Origin: Mesorhizobium sp. CU3
Lineage (GTDB): Bacteria > Pseudomonadota > Alphaproteobacteria > Rhizobiales > Rhizobiaceae
DNA length: 64,000 bases
Direction: 5' to 3'
Assembly (NCBI RefSeq): GCF_006442965.1
Contig: NZ_VFWX01000009.1
Coordinates: forward strand, 62,001 to 126,000
Every line of letters starts with the position of its first letter. Position 1 is the first letter of the stretch. This document shows, one piece after another, positions 24,955 through 34,501 of the stretch. A model generated the notes under the pieces. It made no database searches, had not been told where the DNA came from, and saw only the letters and a list, made by a program, of their open reading frames with translations. Both the position numbers and the translations under genes were made by a program.

Positions 24955-27276
24955 ATGCGCTTCGTTGATCGGAGTACAATCAGTCCCCCCGCAATTCTTT
25001 CGTCCTCCGAGGCTGAATCGCTTCGTCAGGATTTGCGCGACTATGCGACATCCTCCGTGGGCCAGTCTTCGCAGAGACGAGCACCCACCAACCGAGCTTT
25101 CTTGGAGCGATCAGAGCTGCAGGAATCCCTCAATGACCTTTTCGAGGGGCGTTGCGCATATTGTGAGAGCCAAGTTGAAGGCGGCGGCCTCGCGCCGCTT
25201 GAGCCACACCGGCCCCTTGAGTTTGCCCAATCGTCCGACGGAACGACCGACCAGTTTTACTATACCTGGCTGACTTACGATTGGGACAACATGTTGTGGG
25301 CTTGCCACCGGTGCAAGCGCCACAAGGAGAATCGCTTCTTCGTCGAAGGTGAAAGGGGTTACCTCGGGGAGTCGGTGGCGAAACTTCGGGAGAACGAGAA
25401 TGCGTTGCTGCTCGATCCTTGCTTCGACGACCCGGCGACACATCTAGAATTCCTGCCCGATGGTAAGGTCACAGGGTTGACCCCTCAAGGTCACTCGACA
25501 ATCAAAATGCTGGCGCTCGATCGCGAAGAGCTGACCTCTGCACGAAGCAAAGCGGTGGGGGAAGCTTTGGCCCGACTGAGCAGCGATCCCGAAAGCCTCG
25601 CAGCACGCGCGACCGGCGCAAGTCACTTGTGGTCCCGTGTCGTGGTTAAGGATGTCGCATATCCGGGTGCCACAACCATCGCTCTGCTGCGGGCAGCACG
25701 CGACATTCACGAAGGAGACCTGCAGACTTTTATTTCGTTGATCGCTGCGATGCCGCCGGCGGAAAGGCAATCGCTGCTGAATAGCTTGCTCGATGCAAAG
25801 ATCACGCTGGATGCCGCATGGCCGCCCGAGATCCAAGCGGCAACGTCTCGTTCCAAGCATCGTGTCACTCGACTGAATGACATGCCAGCAGGACGGCTGC
25901 CAATCGGCGCTGTCGCGATCTCCAACTTCAGGGGCCTAAGGGAACTGAACGTAGAGTTGCCGCAGATCTCGGCCGAGACCTCGGACGCGCCGCCTTGCAT
26001 GATCCTTCTTGGCGAGAATGCAACGGGCAAGAGCTCGGTCCTGGAAGCGATAGCGCTCGCGTTGCTGGGGGCACAGGGAGCGGCCGAGCTGGACCTGCTG
26101 TTGCGCGAGGACAAAATTTCTCCTCAGGGCCTGATCCATCGGCCCGACCCCGAGGCATGGGAAGTGGTCTCAACCGAGCCTCTCAAGATCGACATCAGCT
26201 ACGTAGCAAGCCCTTTTCGATCGAGGCTTTCCGGCCCTGGGTCCGCGCAACTCTTCGATGGGACGCACGGGCCGTCCAAGATCGTTCTGGCCTACGGTCC
26301 ACGCCGCTTCTTCCCCCGGAAGGCGACACGTCGATACCGCGCGCCGGCCTACCGGGTACGATCTTTGTTCGACCCGATGGCGACGATACCCAATCCGTCG
26401 GATTGGCTGTTGACGTGCCCTCCATCCGTCTTCGACGCGGCCGCCCGCGCTTTGCGCGAGATCCTGATGCTGCGGCCTGAAGATTACTTCCAACGCGAAG
26501 ACGGTCGGATCGTCATCGAGACGGCCGCCGGTCGGGTACGCCTGGAAGAAATGTCGGTCGGGTACAAATCCGTGATCGCGATGGCGACAGACATCATGCG
26601 CGAGTTGATGGCGCACTACGACAACCTCGAATACGCCGCCGCTACCGTTCTGATCGACGAGATCGAAACCCACCTTCATCCGCGCTGGAAAATGCAGATC
26701 ATGGGCCGGCTGCGTCGGGCCTTTCCGCGAGTACAGTTCATTGTCACCACGCACGACCCGTTGTGCCTACGTGGTATGCATGACGGAGAGGTGTTCGTGT
26801 TGCGGCGTCGCGAGAAGGATCATCAGATCGAGCGTGTGCTCGACGTCCCGGCCATCCGCGGCATGCGGGCCGAGCAGATCCTCACCTCGGAATTTTTCGG
26901 GTTGGGTTCGACCGACCCAGAGACTGATTCGAAGCTCGCGGTCTATCACAATCTGGCCGGGCGTATTGGAAGCCATCAGCCGGAGGAAGAGCGACAGTTC
27001 AAGCGGCTCCGCGAGGAACTGCAGCGCGACATGGTCATTGGCGACACGCTGCAGGAGCAAGCCGTGGCAGAGGCGCTCAAGCAAGTCGTCACTGACAGTG
27101 CGGTGACCCCGCAAAAGCCTGTCTTCCCTACGCGGCGCCTGATTATCGACAGTGCGCTTGAGGTGTTGCGCGCGACACCGCAACTGGGTGCAATGACAGC
27201 TGTCGCTGCATCAGATGAGGCGAGCGTTGCCGGACGCCTTGGAAGTGAGTCGGGCCAGGCGGAGCAAGAGGGATGA
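24955..27276 (+). CDS. HNH-like zinc module fused to an ABC-type ATPase (Septu-like)
   Basis: This 773-residue protein starts with a zinc-bound HNH-like module: Cys67 and Cys70 in CAYCES, LEPHRP in place of the usual VEHYRP, and Cys117 and Cys120 in WACHRCKRHK. It is joined to an AAA/SMC-like ATPase: Walker A GENATGKSS at 353-361, Walker B VLIDEIETHLHP at 565-576, and TTHDP at 598-602. PtuA-like ATPases of Septu systems have this ATPase type and pair with an HNH nuclease, PtuB. Here an extra HNH module is built into the ATPase itself. The start has a strong GAGGAGAG site. Its stop overlaps the next HNH gene by 4 bp. Anti-phage activity is inferred. Confidence 0.82.
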   Translation: MRFVDRSTISPPAILSSSEAESLRQDLRDYATSSVGQSSQRRAPTNRAFLERSELQESLNDLFEGRCAYCESQVEGGGLAPLEPHRPLEFAQSSDGTTDQFYYTWLTYDWDNMLWACHRCKRHKENRFFVEGERGYLGESVAKLRENENALLLDPCFDDPATHLEFLPDGKVTGLTPQGHSTIKMLALDREELTSARSKAVGEALARLSSDPESLAARATGASHLWSRVVVKDVAYPGATTIALLRAARDIHEGDLQTFISLIAAMPPAERQSLLNSLLDAKITLDAAWPPEIQAATSRSKHRVTRLNDMPAGRLPIGAVAISNFRGLRELNVELPQISAETSDAPPCMILLGENATGKSSVLEAIALALLGAQGAAELDLLLREDKISPQGLIHRPDPEAWEVVSTEPLKIDISYVASPFRSRLSGPGSAQLFDGTHGPSKIVLAYGPRRFFPRKATRRYRAPAYRVRSLFDPMATIPNPSDWLLTCPPSVFDAAARALREILMLRPEDYFQREDGRIVIETAAGRVRLEEMSVGYKSVIAMATDIMRELMAHYDNLEYAAATVLIDEIETHLHPRWKMQIMGRLRRAFPRVQFIVTTHDPLCLRGMHDGEVFVLRRREKDHQIERVLDVPAIRGMRAEQILTSEFFGLGSTDPETDSKLAVYHNLAGRIGSHQPEEERQFKRLREELQRDMVIGDTLQEQAVAEALKQVVTDSAVTPQKPVFPTRRLIIDSALEVLRATPQLGAMTAVAASDEASVAGRLGSESGQAEQEG

Positions 27277-28181
27277 TCCGGATATCGCGTCCGGCAAACC
27301 CGCCTCCCCCGCTTGACCTCGCCAATCCGGACAGCGCGGCGTCAAGAGAGCGCAAGAAGATTCTCGAGCATATCGCTGCTCACGGAGCGCCACCGCGCGG
27401 AAAGAACACGTTCACCGCCTACAAGAACACTACCATCCGTGACGCTTTGCGCGATCTCTTCCACAACAAATGCGCCTACTGCGAAAGCCGGATCGCAGGT
27501 GCCTATGATGGTGATGTCGAACACTATCGACCAAAGGGGAAGGTAACGGACGCTGAGAAGGCTGGTGTCACACATCCAGGCTACTGGTGGCTCGGAATGA
27601 GATGGGAAAACCTAGTGTTGGGATGCGCTCACTGCAATCAGACGCGCCATCAGATCATCTTCCAGGACGGCATGTCGGAAGCGCAAGCCCGGGCACTGAT
27701 CGAGGCTGGGGTCACAATCCTCGTCGGAAAGCTCGACGCGTTTCCAACCGAGGACTCCAAATGGGTGGTGCTGCATACAGGTGACGTTGCAACGGAAAAG
27801 CCACTTCTGCTCGATCCAACAAGCGTCGATCCGATGGCACATTTGGAATGGGTGGTGAATGGCGATCTTTCGACGGTTCGACCGCGCAACGGCAGCGTCG
27901 TCGGCCGGACGTCGATCGAAATATTTGGGCTTAATCGGAGGCGGCTAACCGAGGACAGGATGTACCACCTGCGCAGCCTCAAACGGCGCGGCAACGAGGT
28001 TGTGCGACTGCTTAATCAAGCGACATCTGCACCGGATGATGCCGTAGCCCATGCAAATCAGGCCGCTGCCCTCAACCAGATCGAACTTCTCAAGCAGGAC
28101 TGTGCCGACGACCAACCATTCGCTGCGCTGGCGCGGGCTTACGTCGCCGACCTGATCCGAACCATCGACAGCATGCGCTAG
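27273..28181 (+). CDS. HNH endonuclease, PtuB-like
   Basis: A 302-residue HNH nuclease. CAYCES (Cys67, Cys70), DVEHYRPKG (81-89, with the catalytic histidine) and GCAHCN (Cys118, Cys121) form the complete zinc and active site. YWWLGMRWENLVLGC between them is typical of the retron/Septu-associated HNH group. A helical C-terminal half probably binds the ATPase partner. It is translated in overlap with the ATPase gene. The pair matches a second pair at 42314-45927. Expected action is cleavage of DNA or tRNA once the ATPase senses a phage. Confidence 0.87.
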   Translation: MIRISRPANPPPPLDLANPDSAASRERKKILEHIAAHGAPPRGKNTFTAYKNTTIRDALRDLFHNKCAYCESRIAGAYDGDVEHYRPKGKVTDAEKAGVTHPGYWWLGMRWENLVLGCAHCNQTRHQIIFQDGMSEAQARALIEAGVTILVGKLDAFPTEDSKWVVLHTGDVATEKPLLLDPTSVDPMAHLEWVVNGDLSTVRPRNGSVVGRTSIEIFGLNRRRLTEDRMYHLRSLKRRGNEVVRLLNQATSAPDDAVAHANQAAALNQIELLKQDCADDQPFAALARAYVADLIRTIDSMR

Positions 28182-28188
28182 GATTTCG

Positions 28189-28515
28189 TCAGCCGGATTT
28201 CAGGTTCAGCGCGCGACGGAGCGTGGCGATGTGATGCGGTATCACGCCTCCAGGTTTCCAATTGCTCGGGAACATCCAGTACTTCGTGTGACTGAAGAAT
28301 GGCACTCGAGTGCGCGGTACCGGGTCTCCGTCTTTATCCCTCTCCGGCAAAACAGCGAACTCTTTGATGCCGGATAGCTCTCGGCCTCCCACGTCCAGAC
28401 CGAACTGCGAACCGACCCGGCCCGAAATGATGTCGCCCCAGAGAATCCTCTTGTGTGGCGAGTAGAGGTTCGTCCATCGCGTATAGGCGAAAAGGGCGGC
28501 GTGATGGGGTATGCG
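28189..28515 (-). pseudogene. C-terminal fragment of an unrecognised protein
   Basis: About 107 residues with a coherent, protein-like sequence (IPHHAALFAYTRWTNLYSPH, ILWGDIISGRVGSQFG, FFSHTKYWMFP) ending in a normal stop at 28189. Upstream of about 28515 the frame loses this character, and the sequence becomes the start of another fragment on the opposite strand. It is therefore a gene that has lost its 5' part. The W-T-N-Y and W-G-D-SG pattern suggests an enzyme fold, but I cannot name it. Confidence 0.5.
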
Positions 28516-28535
28516 CGGTGCCGTGCGACCCTGTG

Positions 28536-28886
28536 CCGTACGGTATGAAAAAGGACGGCAGCGGAACCCGCAGCCTTCGTCCAACCCAGACCATAACGCC
28601 GCTTGCCGAGCGCCTTAAGATCGAGCCGGAGACGACCTATTCCAAAGGCCAGGAAGATGCTGCAGGCGCGGTCATCGCCGGTAACAGCGTTCCTACTCTT
28701 GTGTGTTGGCAGCACGAATCCATCCCTCGTCTGGCGGCCGAGATTGTCCAGTCATCCGATATCGCGCCCGACCAGTGGGGCGATGATGATTACGACAGCA
28801 TATGGATCCTCGCTGCTGCGGACGGCGGGAGGCAGTGGACTTTCACGCTCGAATTGCAGCGTTTGCTGACTGGAGACAGGTCGTGA
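28536..28886 (+). pseudogene. C-terminal fragment of a histidine-phosphatase-like protein
   Basis: A plus-strand frame from about 28536 reads MKKDGSGTRSLRPTQTITPL, then AERLKIEPETTYSKGQEDAA and LVCWQHESIPRLA. This resembles the second half of histidine phosphatase (phosphoglycerate-mutase-like) proteins, including the late histidine motif (WQHE). The N-terminal RHG motif is missing. It is head-to-head with the fragment on the minus strand, and the break lies near 28515-28535. The product would be inactive. Confidence 0.5.
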
Positions 28887-28940
28887 CTGACTGAGAAGCT
28901 GCGGGGTGACCGGAATATCAAACAACTGGGGAGGAAGACC

Positions 28941-30153
28941 ATGGCACGAAAGCCGACCGTTGCTCAGCCCAAGAACCTAAACGCTTCGACCTCATACTCG
29001 CGCGAGCGATACGCGCACCCTTTCTACCTTCCGTCCGATCCTTCCGCCCGTCGGCCGACGAGCGGTGGTTTCACGCGGATGACGCAGTGGAGCAAAGAGC
29101 AACTGGGTCCCGTGCCCAAGGTCAAAGGCGCCGGTGTCATCAATCTGGTCGATATCATTGGAACGGACGGCGTTGCCGAAGTTGAGCAACTCGGTGAAAT
29201 ACGGTTCCATGCGCTGGGCGACAGCGGTGTAAACCACGCAGAGGAGGCGGAAAGGGTCGCCGAGGATATGGCGACCGACTACAAGGCAGGGGCGGGATCC
29301 ATGAACCCCTGCTTTCTCTTCCACTTGGGAGACGTTATCTACGGGCCGGGCAAGCAAGATCACTATGGCGAGCGATTTTACCGACCCTACCGGCATTATC
29401 CTGGGAAAATCCTCGCCATTCCGGGCAATCACGATGGCGAAACCAAATCAGCCGCCGACAACCCTTCGTTGAATGCGTTTCTTGCGAATTTCTGCGCGGA
29501 AACAGCTGCCGTCCCGCACCAAGCCGCTTCCAGCGGCATCTACCGCGTCGATGATGCAACCCGGCGTCTATTGGATGCTCGATACACCGTTTCTGAGGAT
29601 CATCGGCCTCTATTCGAACTGCCTCGAGAACCCGGGATTCCTGGAAGGGGATGGCGGGATGGATACCTCTCAACTCGACTGGCTCGAGGCCACCTTGAAT
29701 TCGATCGCGATCGACAAAGCCAAAAAAGCGCTCGTCATCGCCACCCATCATCCGTCCTACAGTTCCGCCGGCCATTCAGGCAGTTCCGAAATGAACCAAA
29801 GCATCGATTTGATTTGTCAGAAAGTCGGCCTTTATCCGGACGCTTTCCTGTCCGGCCACGCGCACAACTATCAACGCTATACGCGCCGTATCGGCGGCAA
29901 GCAGATCCCCTATCTGGTGATCGGAACAGGAGGTATTGCTCCGCAGAGAGTTCCAGAGGCAAGCGGCCAGCCTGTCGACGACGGTTTTGGAACCACCTAT
30001 GACGCGGCGCTCGCCTCGTATGGCTGTTTGTATGTCACGGCCTCGGCCAACAACTTGAAGTTTGAGTTCTGGCCACTTGCGGATGGCGAGCGCAACCAAG
30101 CGTATGATCCCATCGCGGTCGATCTCGCGACACATGTGGTGAGCCGAGCATAG
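28941..30153 (+). pseudogene. Metallophosphatase (calcineurin-like) split by a +1 frameshift
   Basis: The first frame from ATG 28941 (good GGGGAGGAA site) carries FHALGDSG, FLFHLGDVIYG and AIPGNHDGE, the first metal-binding motifs of a calcineurin-like phosphoesterase. Near 29540 the family sequence moves to the +1 frame: MMQPGVYWMLDTPFLRIIGL, then ATHHPSYSS and LSGHAHNYQRY with the remaining metal ligands, ending at 30153. The first frame alone runs on to 30002 with unrelated residues. Either one base was gained or lost, or there is a sequencing error. Joined, it would be about 403 residues, probably a phosphodiesterase or phosphatase. Confidence 0.7.
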
Positions 30154-30423
30154 GCCCGATATTGGCGGCAACCGACTTCAGCAACTGTCGGAATGCGCTG
30201 TAGAGACCAAGGACCTGCGTTCGAGATGCGTGGCGTCAGCAAGTGCCGCGCAGGAAGCAACCGAGGCCGGCCGATGGCTGGCAATCCGCGATACCTATCA
30301 TTCAGCTGGTAGGTCGTATTGCGCCGCACCCACAGTGCGTGGATTCCGGGCAGATAGGCTTTGCCACGGCGGTACTTTCGAGGGGCGATGAACTGAGCAC
30401 GCCATTTCGGGCAGACAAACAAA
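30154..30423. other. Short region with no confident gene
   Basis: About 270 bp between the metallophosphatase and the end of the leftward nuclease-like gene. A minus-strand frame here is open, but it overlaps both neighbours and has no recognised domain. Confidence 0.3.
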
Positions 30424-32319
30424 TCAGGGGCCGACATCACCGTCGCCGATGACGGCGAATTCCGCCCCCAGCGAAAAGCAGTCCGCGCGCGCCCCCAACA
30501 GGAGCGCATCGAGTTGCTGCACCCTGCGAACATCGGCATCGGTCCTGTTGCCCTTGTCCATTTTCTTGCGGACGCGATCCAGCAGTGCTTGACGAACACG
30601 CGGTTGCAGGACGACCACTTTCGTTCTCAGGTTGGAACCCAAGCGGCCAAGCATTTTTAGGAGGCCATCTCTATTTTTTTGCCGCACTCCGTTGTGCCAA
30701 ACGGCGTCTTTCAGGACCCCGCCAGCGTTTGCCCTGAGCTTTTCGAGCAGCAAGCCGCGGTCGATGTGGCGCAGATTCTTGACAGCCTGTCCGACAACCA
30801 CTTCGTAGTCCGAAACCGAGATATCTCGACCCTTCTTTTCGGAACCGCTGCCCTTGGCGTGAATGAGGGTCAGCAGCGGTGGATTGGCCTGATCGTCGAT
30901 ATGGATAAAATCCGCCGATTCCCCGGCACCATCGTCGCAAACAAGCCAGCCTGTTTGCTTGCCCCGATCCTTCAAATTCGGCCAGTGCCTTGCGATCAAA
31001 CCAAACAGCGACCTGTCGTCAGCATTGCCAGTCGTCTCAACCGCGAAACGCTTTCCATCCAACGGCTTCTCCTGCCAGAACTTGGTATCGTCGGTCGCCA
31101 TCGAAACCCATTCCCAGTCGGTGAAGCGAGCATCTCGAAACCTGATCTCGTAGACGTGACCGCGCGAGAAGGTGTAGCCGGTATCAAAATAAACCGTGAC
31201 GTTATCGGCATCTCGGCAGATTCTCAGGATCTCGGCTTCGCGTTCTTCACCGCCAAAGCCGCTCAACTTACGGATTCTCGTTCGAACTTCGCGCGGACCC
31301 TGCTCGAATTCGTAAGCCAGGCGGCCAAGCTTCTGATCCCCCCAATACACGTCAGCCTCAAAGTCCGGGCTTCCTGCGGTCGCGGCTACGTCGAACCGCG
31401 CCGCATCGCCGAACTGCTGAAGCCACCGGGACCCATCTGCGGTAGCGTCTTCATCACCGTCATGAACCTGTTCAGGTACGATGAGGGCGACATCGTATGG
31501 CCGCTCGACGCCCGCCAGGCTGGTCAGGGGAGAGGCGACAACCGGAATAGGAGTTTCAGAACGTGAGGCATCGTGCATGTAGTTGGCGGCGCGGCGCAGA
31601 ACCAAGTTGACGCTGGTCGTGAACTCGTCCCACGACCTTGTCGGACCAATCCATATCCTGCCCGCGCTCGGGCTTGCGCCGACAACGGTGTTGCCGAGGT
31701 CGTCAGACAACTTGACGGTGCTTCGGACGGAACTGAAAAAATAGCTTTGATCCCCGAGTGGATCGAGCGACGATTCAAGCTCGGTTCCGGAAAGGATTTT
31801 TGAGTCTGGCTTGATGGTGGTTCGCCGATGTGTACCGGTGAGCCAAAGCGTGCGGACGCGGCTTTCGACAAACGCCTTGTTGATCTCGATTGGCGCAAGG
31901 CGGGTGATCACCGACAGTGGGCCGCCCGATGCGCGTGCGATCCTCTTTGCGATGGCGCTTCTGAGCCCGTTGTCCGAGAATGCCAGCGCATAAAGCGCAT
32001 CGCGCTTGACCACTACAATCAGATGATTGTTGAGGTCCCTGATGTCTCCGGCGACAAGCCAGCCGGGGGCGCGTTCCTCGACATAGGTTGTCCAGGCAAT
32101 TGTCGTCCCGCCAGCTTCGGTCATGGTTCCCACCGTGTCGGGGAACGTCAGACTTCCTTGTTCTGCGAACTCTTTAGCGACGTCGCGAATGGCAGCAAGC
32201 AACGCCTGCGGCGCCGCAGCGGTCCCACCCAGGCCCTTGTAAAGGGAAACGGACACGTAAGGTGCGCATTGTTCCTTGGAAACGGGCATCGCGGAAAGAA
32301 CAGGAACTGCGGGCGTCAT
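30424..32319 (-). CDS. Large protein with a predicted restriction-endonuclease-like C-terminal domain
   Basis: A 631-residue protein, unrecognised as a whole. The C-terminal part has LVCDDGAGESADFIHID, LLTLIHAKGSGS and VVVGQAVKNLRHID. This D...(I/L)HxK...Q pattern resembles PD-(D/E)XK-like nucleases in which histidine replaces the ExK glutamate. The same block occurs in the protein at 47884-49962, and the N-terminal domains are alike in layout (APGWLVAGD against DGWLVTGAH; RRTTIKPDSKI against QPTTLKPDRKI). It overlaps the upstream DUF2235 gene by 4 bp. Likely a nuclease effector with an N-terminal sensor half; this is inference. Confidence 0.65.
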   Translation of the reverse strand: MTPAVPVLSAMPVSKEQCAPYVSVSLYKGLGGTAAAPQALLAAIRDVAKEFAEQGSLTFPDTVGTMTEAGGTTIAWTTYVEERAPGWLVAGDIRDLNNHLIVVVKRDALYALAFSDNGLRSAIAKRIARASGGPLSVITRLAPIEINKAFVESRVRTLWLTGTHRRTTIKPDSKILSGTELESSLDPLGDQSYFFSSVRSTVKLSDDLGNTVVGASPSAGRIWIGPTRSWDEFTTSVNLVLRRAANYMHDASRSETPIPVVASPLTSLAGVERPYDVALIVPEQVHDGDEDATADGSRWLQQFGDAARFDVAATAGSPDFEADVYWGDQKLGRLAYEFEQGPREVRTRIRKLSGFGGEEREAEILRICRDADNVTVYFDTGYTFSRGHVYEIRFRDARFTDWEWVSMATDDTKFWQEKPLDGKRFAVETTGNADDRSLFGLIARHWPNLKDRGKQTGWLVCDDGAGESADFIHIDDQANPPLLTLIHAKGSGSEKKGRDISVSDYEVVVGQAVKNLRHIDRGLLLEKLRANAGGVLKDAVWHNGVRQKNRDGLLKMLGRLGSNLRTKVVVLQPRVRQALLDRVRKKMDKGNRTDADVRRVQQLDALLLGARADCFSLGAEFAVIGDGDVGP

Positions 32320-33476
32320 TTCACAATCTCGTATCTGTGGGGCAGATTTTGCGGCAGATAGGTCTTCACCAGGGTCATGCGGTCAAGGACCGACTGGTGG
32401 ATCCGTGCACCCTCTGGAATGAGTCGCGGCTCGTAGCGCGGCAGATAGAAACCAAGAATTGAATGGCGCCCCGGCCACTCGCGCCGCTTTTCGCTTTTGG
32501 GTAGCCACTCAAGAATACGCCAGGCGCCGGTTGCCGACGGATGCAGAGGGGCGCCGACGTCGGGGGCTACATACCTGTGTTCGCCTCCTTTTGTCGGTTG
32601 TCCATCGACGAGGTGATCGACCATCACCGCATTCGCCCTCAACCCGCTTAAACAGGCCTCATCGATCATCCATCGCAGCGGAAATTTCGACAGGCCGCTC
32701 TCCTCTTCCCTGAAGCCGCCGCCAACATCTGAATGACAGCCGGCAAACCAGACCTCGGTGGCATCCTGTTTTGGAGGGTCCGACGTCGCAAAACGATCCG
32801 GTTGATACACTTGACCCTCCTTCCAGATCTGCAATCGAAACATCCGTCGGCATTCATCAATGGCGATCGCCTGGCGAAATGTCTCGACGCTGGGGTTCTG
32901 GAGTGTATAGGGAAGCGTCTGCAGGCTTGGGATATAGAAGCGATCCGGGCGCGGCACGATAACGGATGCAACCGTATCCCACACACCAACAAATCGAATA
33001 GGCACGGCCCTCCCGCCGACAATCCGGCGAAAATACCAGGCCACCGAGAGATCCTGGTTGTCCATGGCGGCGCGCTTGTATGCGGCAAAGGCATATCCGA
33101 CATAATTCAGCTGATCAGGTCGCAGGAGGCCCAGCAGGAACATGAACCCGGCGAGCACCCGCACACTGTAGGCGCCACGGCTAAAGCCGAAGAGGAATAT
33201 GCTGTCACCTTCGACGTAGTGGGTCGCCAGGAAGCGATATGCCTCAAGCACGTCGCTGTCTAGGCCGTATCCCGTAGCTAGGCCCAGGACACCTCTTGTA
33301 TCCTGGCTGATCCGGCCCCAGGTCGCGGTTTGGCCCAGGGTACCAACGCCGGGGTCGTAATAGACGATCTGACCCCCGTTTTTCTCAAGCATCCTGTAGA
33401 GCTTGAGCACGTTCGACATGTTAACGCCGATCTCGTTGCCTGTGCCGTCACAACAGACAACGATATTTTTCGGCAA
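32316..33476 (-). CDS. DUF2235 alpha/beta hydrolase (Tle1-like)
   Basis: A protein of about 386 residues of the DUF2235 family, alpha/beta hydrolases that include type VI secreted phospholipases. PKNIVVCCDGTGNE opens the fold, FGFSRGAYSVRVLAG holds the nucleophile serine elbow, VGVWDTVAS and WFAGCHSDVGGG carry the expected aspartate and histidine. TTG 33476 has GAGGGG ahead of it, so it is preferred over TTG 33500. It is translated in overlap with the nuclease-like gene and could supply a lipase or esterase activity in the same system. No secretion genes are nearby, so a secreted role is not supported. Confidence 0.85.
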   Translation of the reverse strand: MPKNIVVCCDGTGNEIGVNMSNVLKLYRMLEKNGGQIVYYDPGVGTLGQTATWGRISQDTRGVLGLATGYGLDSDVLEAYRFLATHYVEGDSIFLFGFSRGAYSVRVLAGFMFLLGLLRPDQLNYVGYAFAAYKRAAMDNQDLSVAWYFRRIVGGRAVPIRFVGVWDTVASVIVPRPDRFYIPSLQTLPYTLQNPSVETFRQAIAIDECRRMFRLQIWKEGQVYQPDRFATSDPPKQDATEVWFAGCHSDVGGGFREEESGLSKFPLRWMIDEACLSGLRANAVMVDHLVDGQPTKGGEHRYVAPDVGAPLHPSATGAWRILEWLPKSEKRREWPGRHSILGFYLPRYEPRLIPEGARIHQSVLDRMTLVKTYLPQNLPHRYEIVK

Positions 33477-33714
33477 TGCTGACACCCCTCGTAGACTCAA
33501 AGAAATTGTAGCAAAGATCGGTTGAAGTGCAATTCGCTCATTTCAGAAATCTATCCGCCGAAAACGAAGAAGGAGCGACCTGCAGGGAGCGTGGCCGGGA
33601 CCACACCACCCGATGAGGCCCTTCTCGACCTGAAGAGCGCGGCTGCAGGACTGGACGGCCGAGTATCGGCAGGATAGATACGGGGCGTTGGCGGTTGTTT
33701 GGGGGGCTATCAAT

Positions 33715-34242
33715 ATGCGATACTGTCCGTATGGGCCGTTTGAACTTACGCGCTCGGACGACAATTTCCTCTTTTTGGAGGAGCGCGAGCGGGCGGTCTT
33801 CTGGTCGGAGGTCGAGGACGAGATCCCGGGGCTCGCCGATGCATGCGGATGCTACGTGTTTGCACTTCAATCTGGGCGAGCAGCCGTTCCCTGGTACGTC
33901 GGAAAGGCCGAGCGTCAAACCTTCAGGCAGGAATGCCTCACCGATGACAAGGTGCGCAAATTCAACAGCGTGCTTGCGAGCAGGAAGCGCGGCCGCCCAT
34001 ATCTTTATCTCTACGCGCGAACCGGCGTTTCATCGTTCTCCAGGCCAACGCGGGCAAAGCACCACGACATCCGATACCTGGAACGAATGCTCATTACGTT
34101 CGCCCTGGACCGTAACGCATGGCTGATCAACAAGCAGGAAACCAAGATGCTGCGCAACATGGTGGTTCCAGGGTTGATGAACTCGCCTCCCGGCAGAATT
34201 AGTGATGCGGCCAAGGAACTGCAATCCGTGTTGGGATATTGA
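33715..34242 (+). CDS. GIY-YIG-like nuclease-domain protein
   Basis: A 175-residue protein whose N-terminal half fits a GIY-YIG fold: ACGCYVFAL as the first strand, WYVGKAERQTFRQE as the second with its arginine, and YLERMLITFAL with a late glutamate. The start ATG 33715 (MRYCPYGPF) is chosen as the first start in a compact frame; an upstream start at 33688 is possible. The gene stands alone between two differently oriented operons. Target and partners are unknown. Confidence 0.65.
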   Translation: MRYCPYGPFELTRSDDNFLFLEERERAVFWSEVEDEIPGLADACGCYVFALQSGRAAVPWYVGKAERQTFRQECLTDDKVRKFNSVLASRKRGRPYLYLYARTGVSSFSRPTRAKHHDIRYLERMLITFALDRNAWLINKQETKMLRNMVVPGLMNSPPGRISDAAKELQSVLGY

Positions 34243-34501
34243 CCCGGTACAGGCTCATTCAAAAGCGCCAGAACCACTCTCTGACTACAGTTCGGGAAGT
34301 CGGAGAAACCTGCCAGGAGAGGACGGCGTAACCAAGCTGGCGCGAGCTGCCATAAATCTTTCCAGTTTACGAATTGCCGCTGGGCGGATGGTCATTTTAC
34401 GGAGTAAGTTGTTCCTGTACCCAGCAACATATGCTACTGTGGTGTTCATACTTAAAGAATACAGTCCCGTGCAACTTTTCCCTTGACGAGGGGTTTATTC
34501 T
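34243..34501. promoter_or_regulatory. Promoter region of the tyrosinase operon
   Basis: A 259-bp spacer, AT-rich toward its right end. A GAGGGG ribosome-binding site sits before ATG 34502. The promoter for the five-gene operon should lie here; no exact -35/-10 pair is asserted. Confidence 0.4.

Noticed and set aside
24955..28181. Gabija, PARIS or retron system
   Set aside because: The ATPase lacks a TOPRIM domain and no reverse transcriptase is present; HNH partner and gene order fit Septu-like pairs better.
32316..33476. Type VI secretion effector locus
   Set aside because: DUF2235 proteins can be such effectors, but no Hcp, VgrG, PAAR or adaptor genes are present here.
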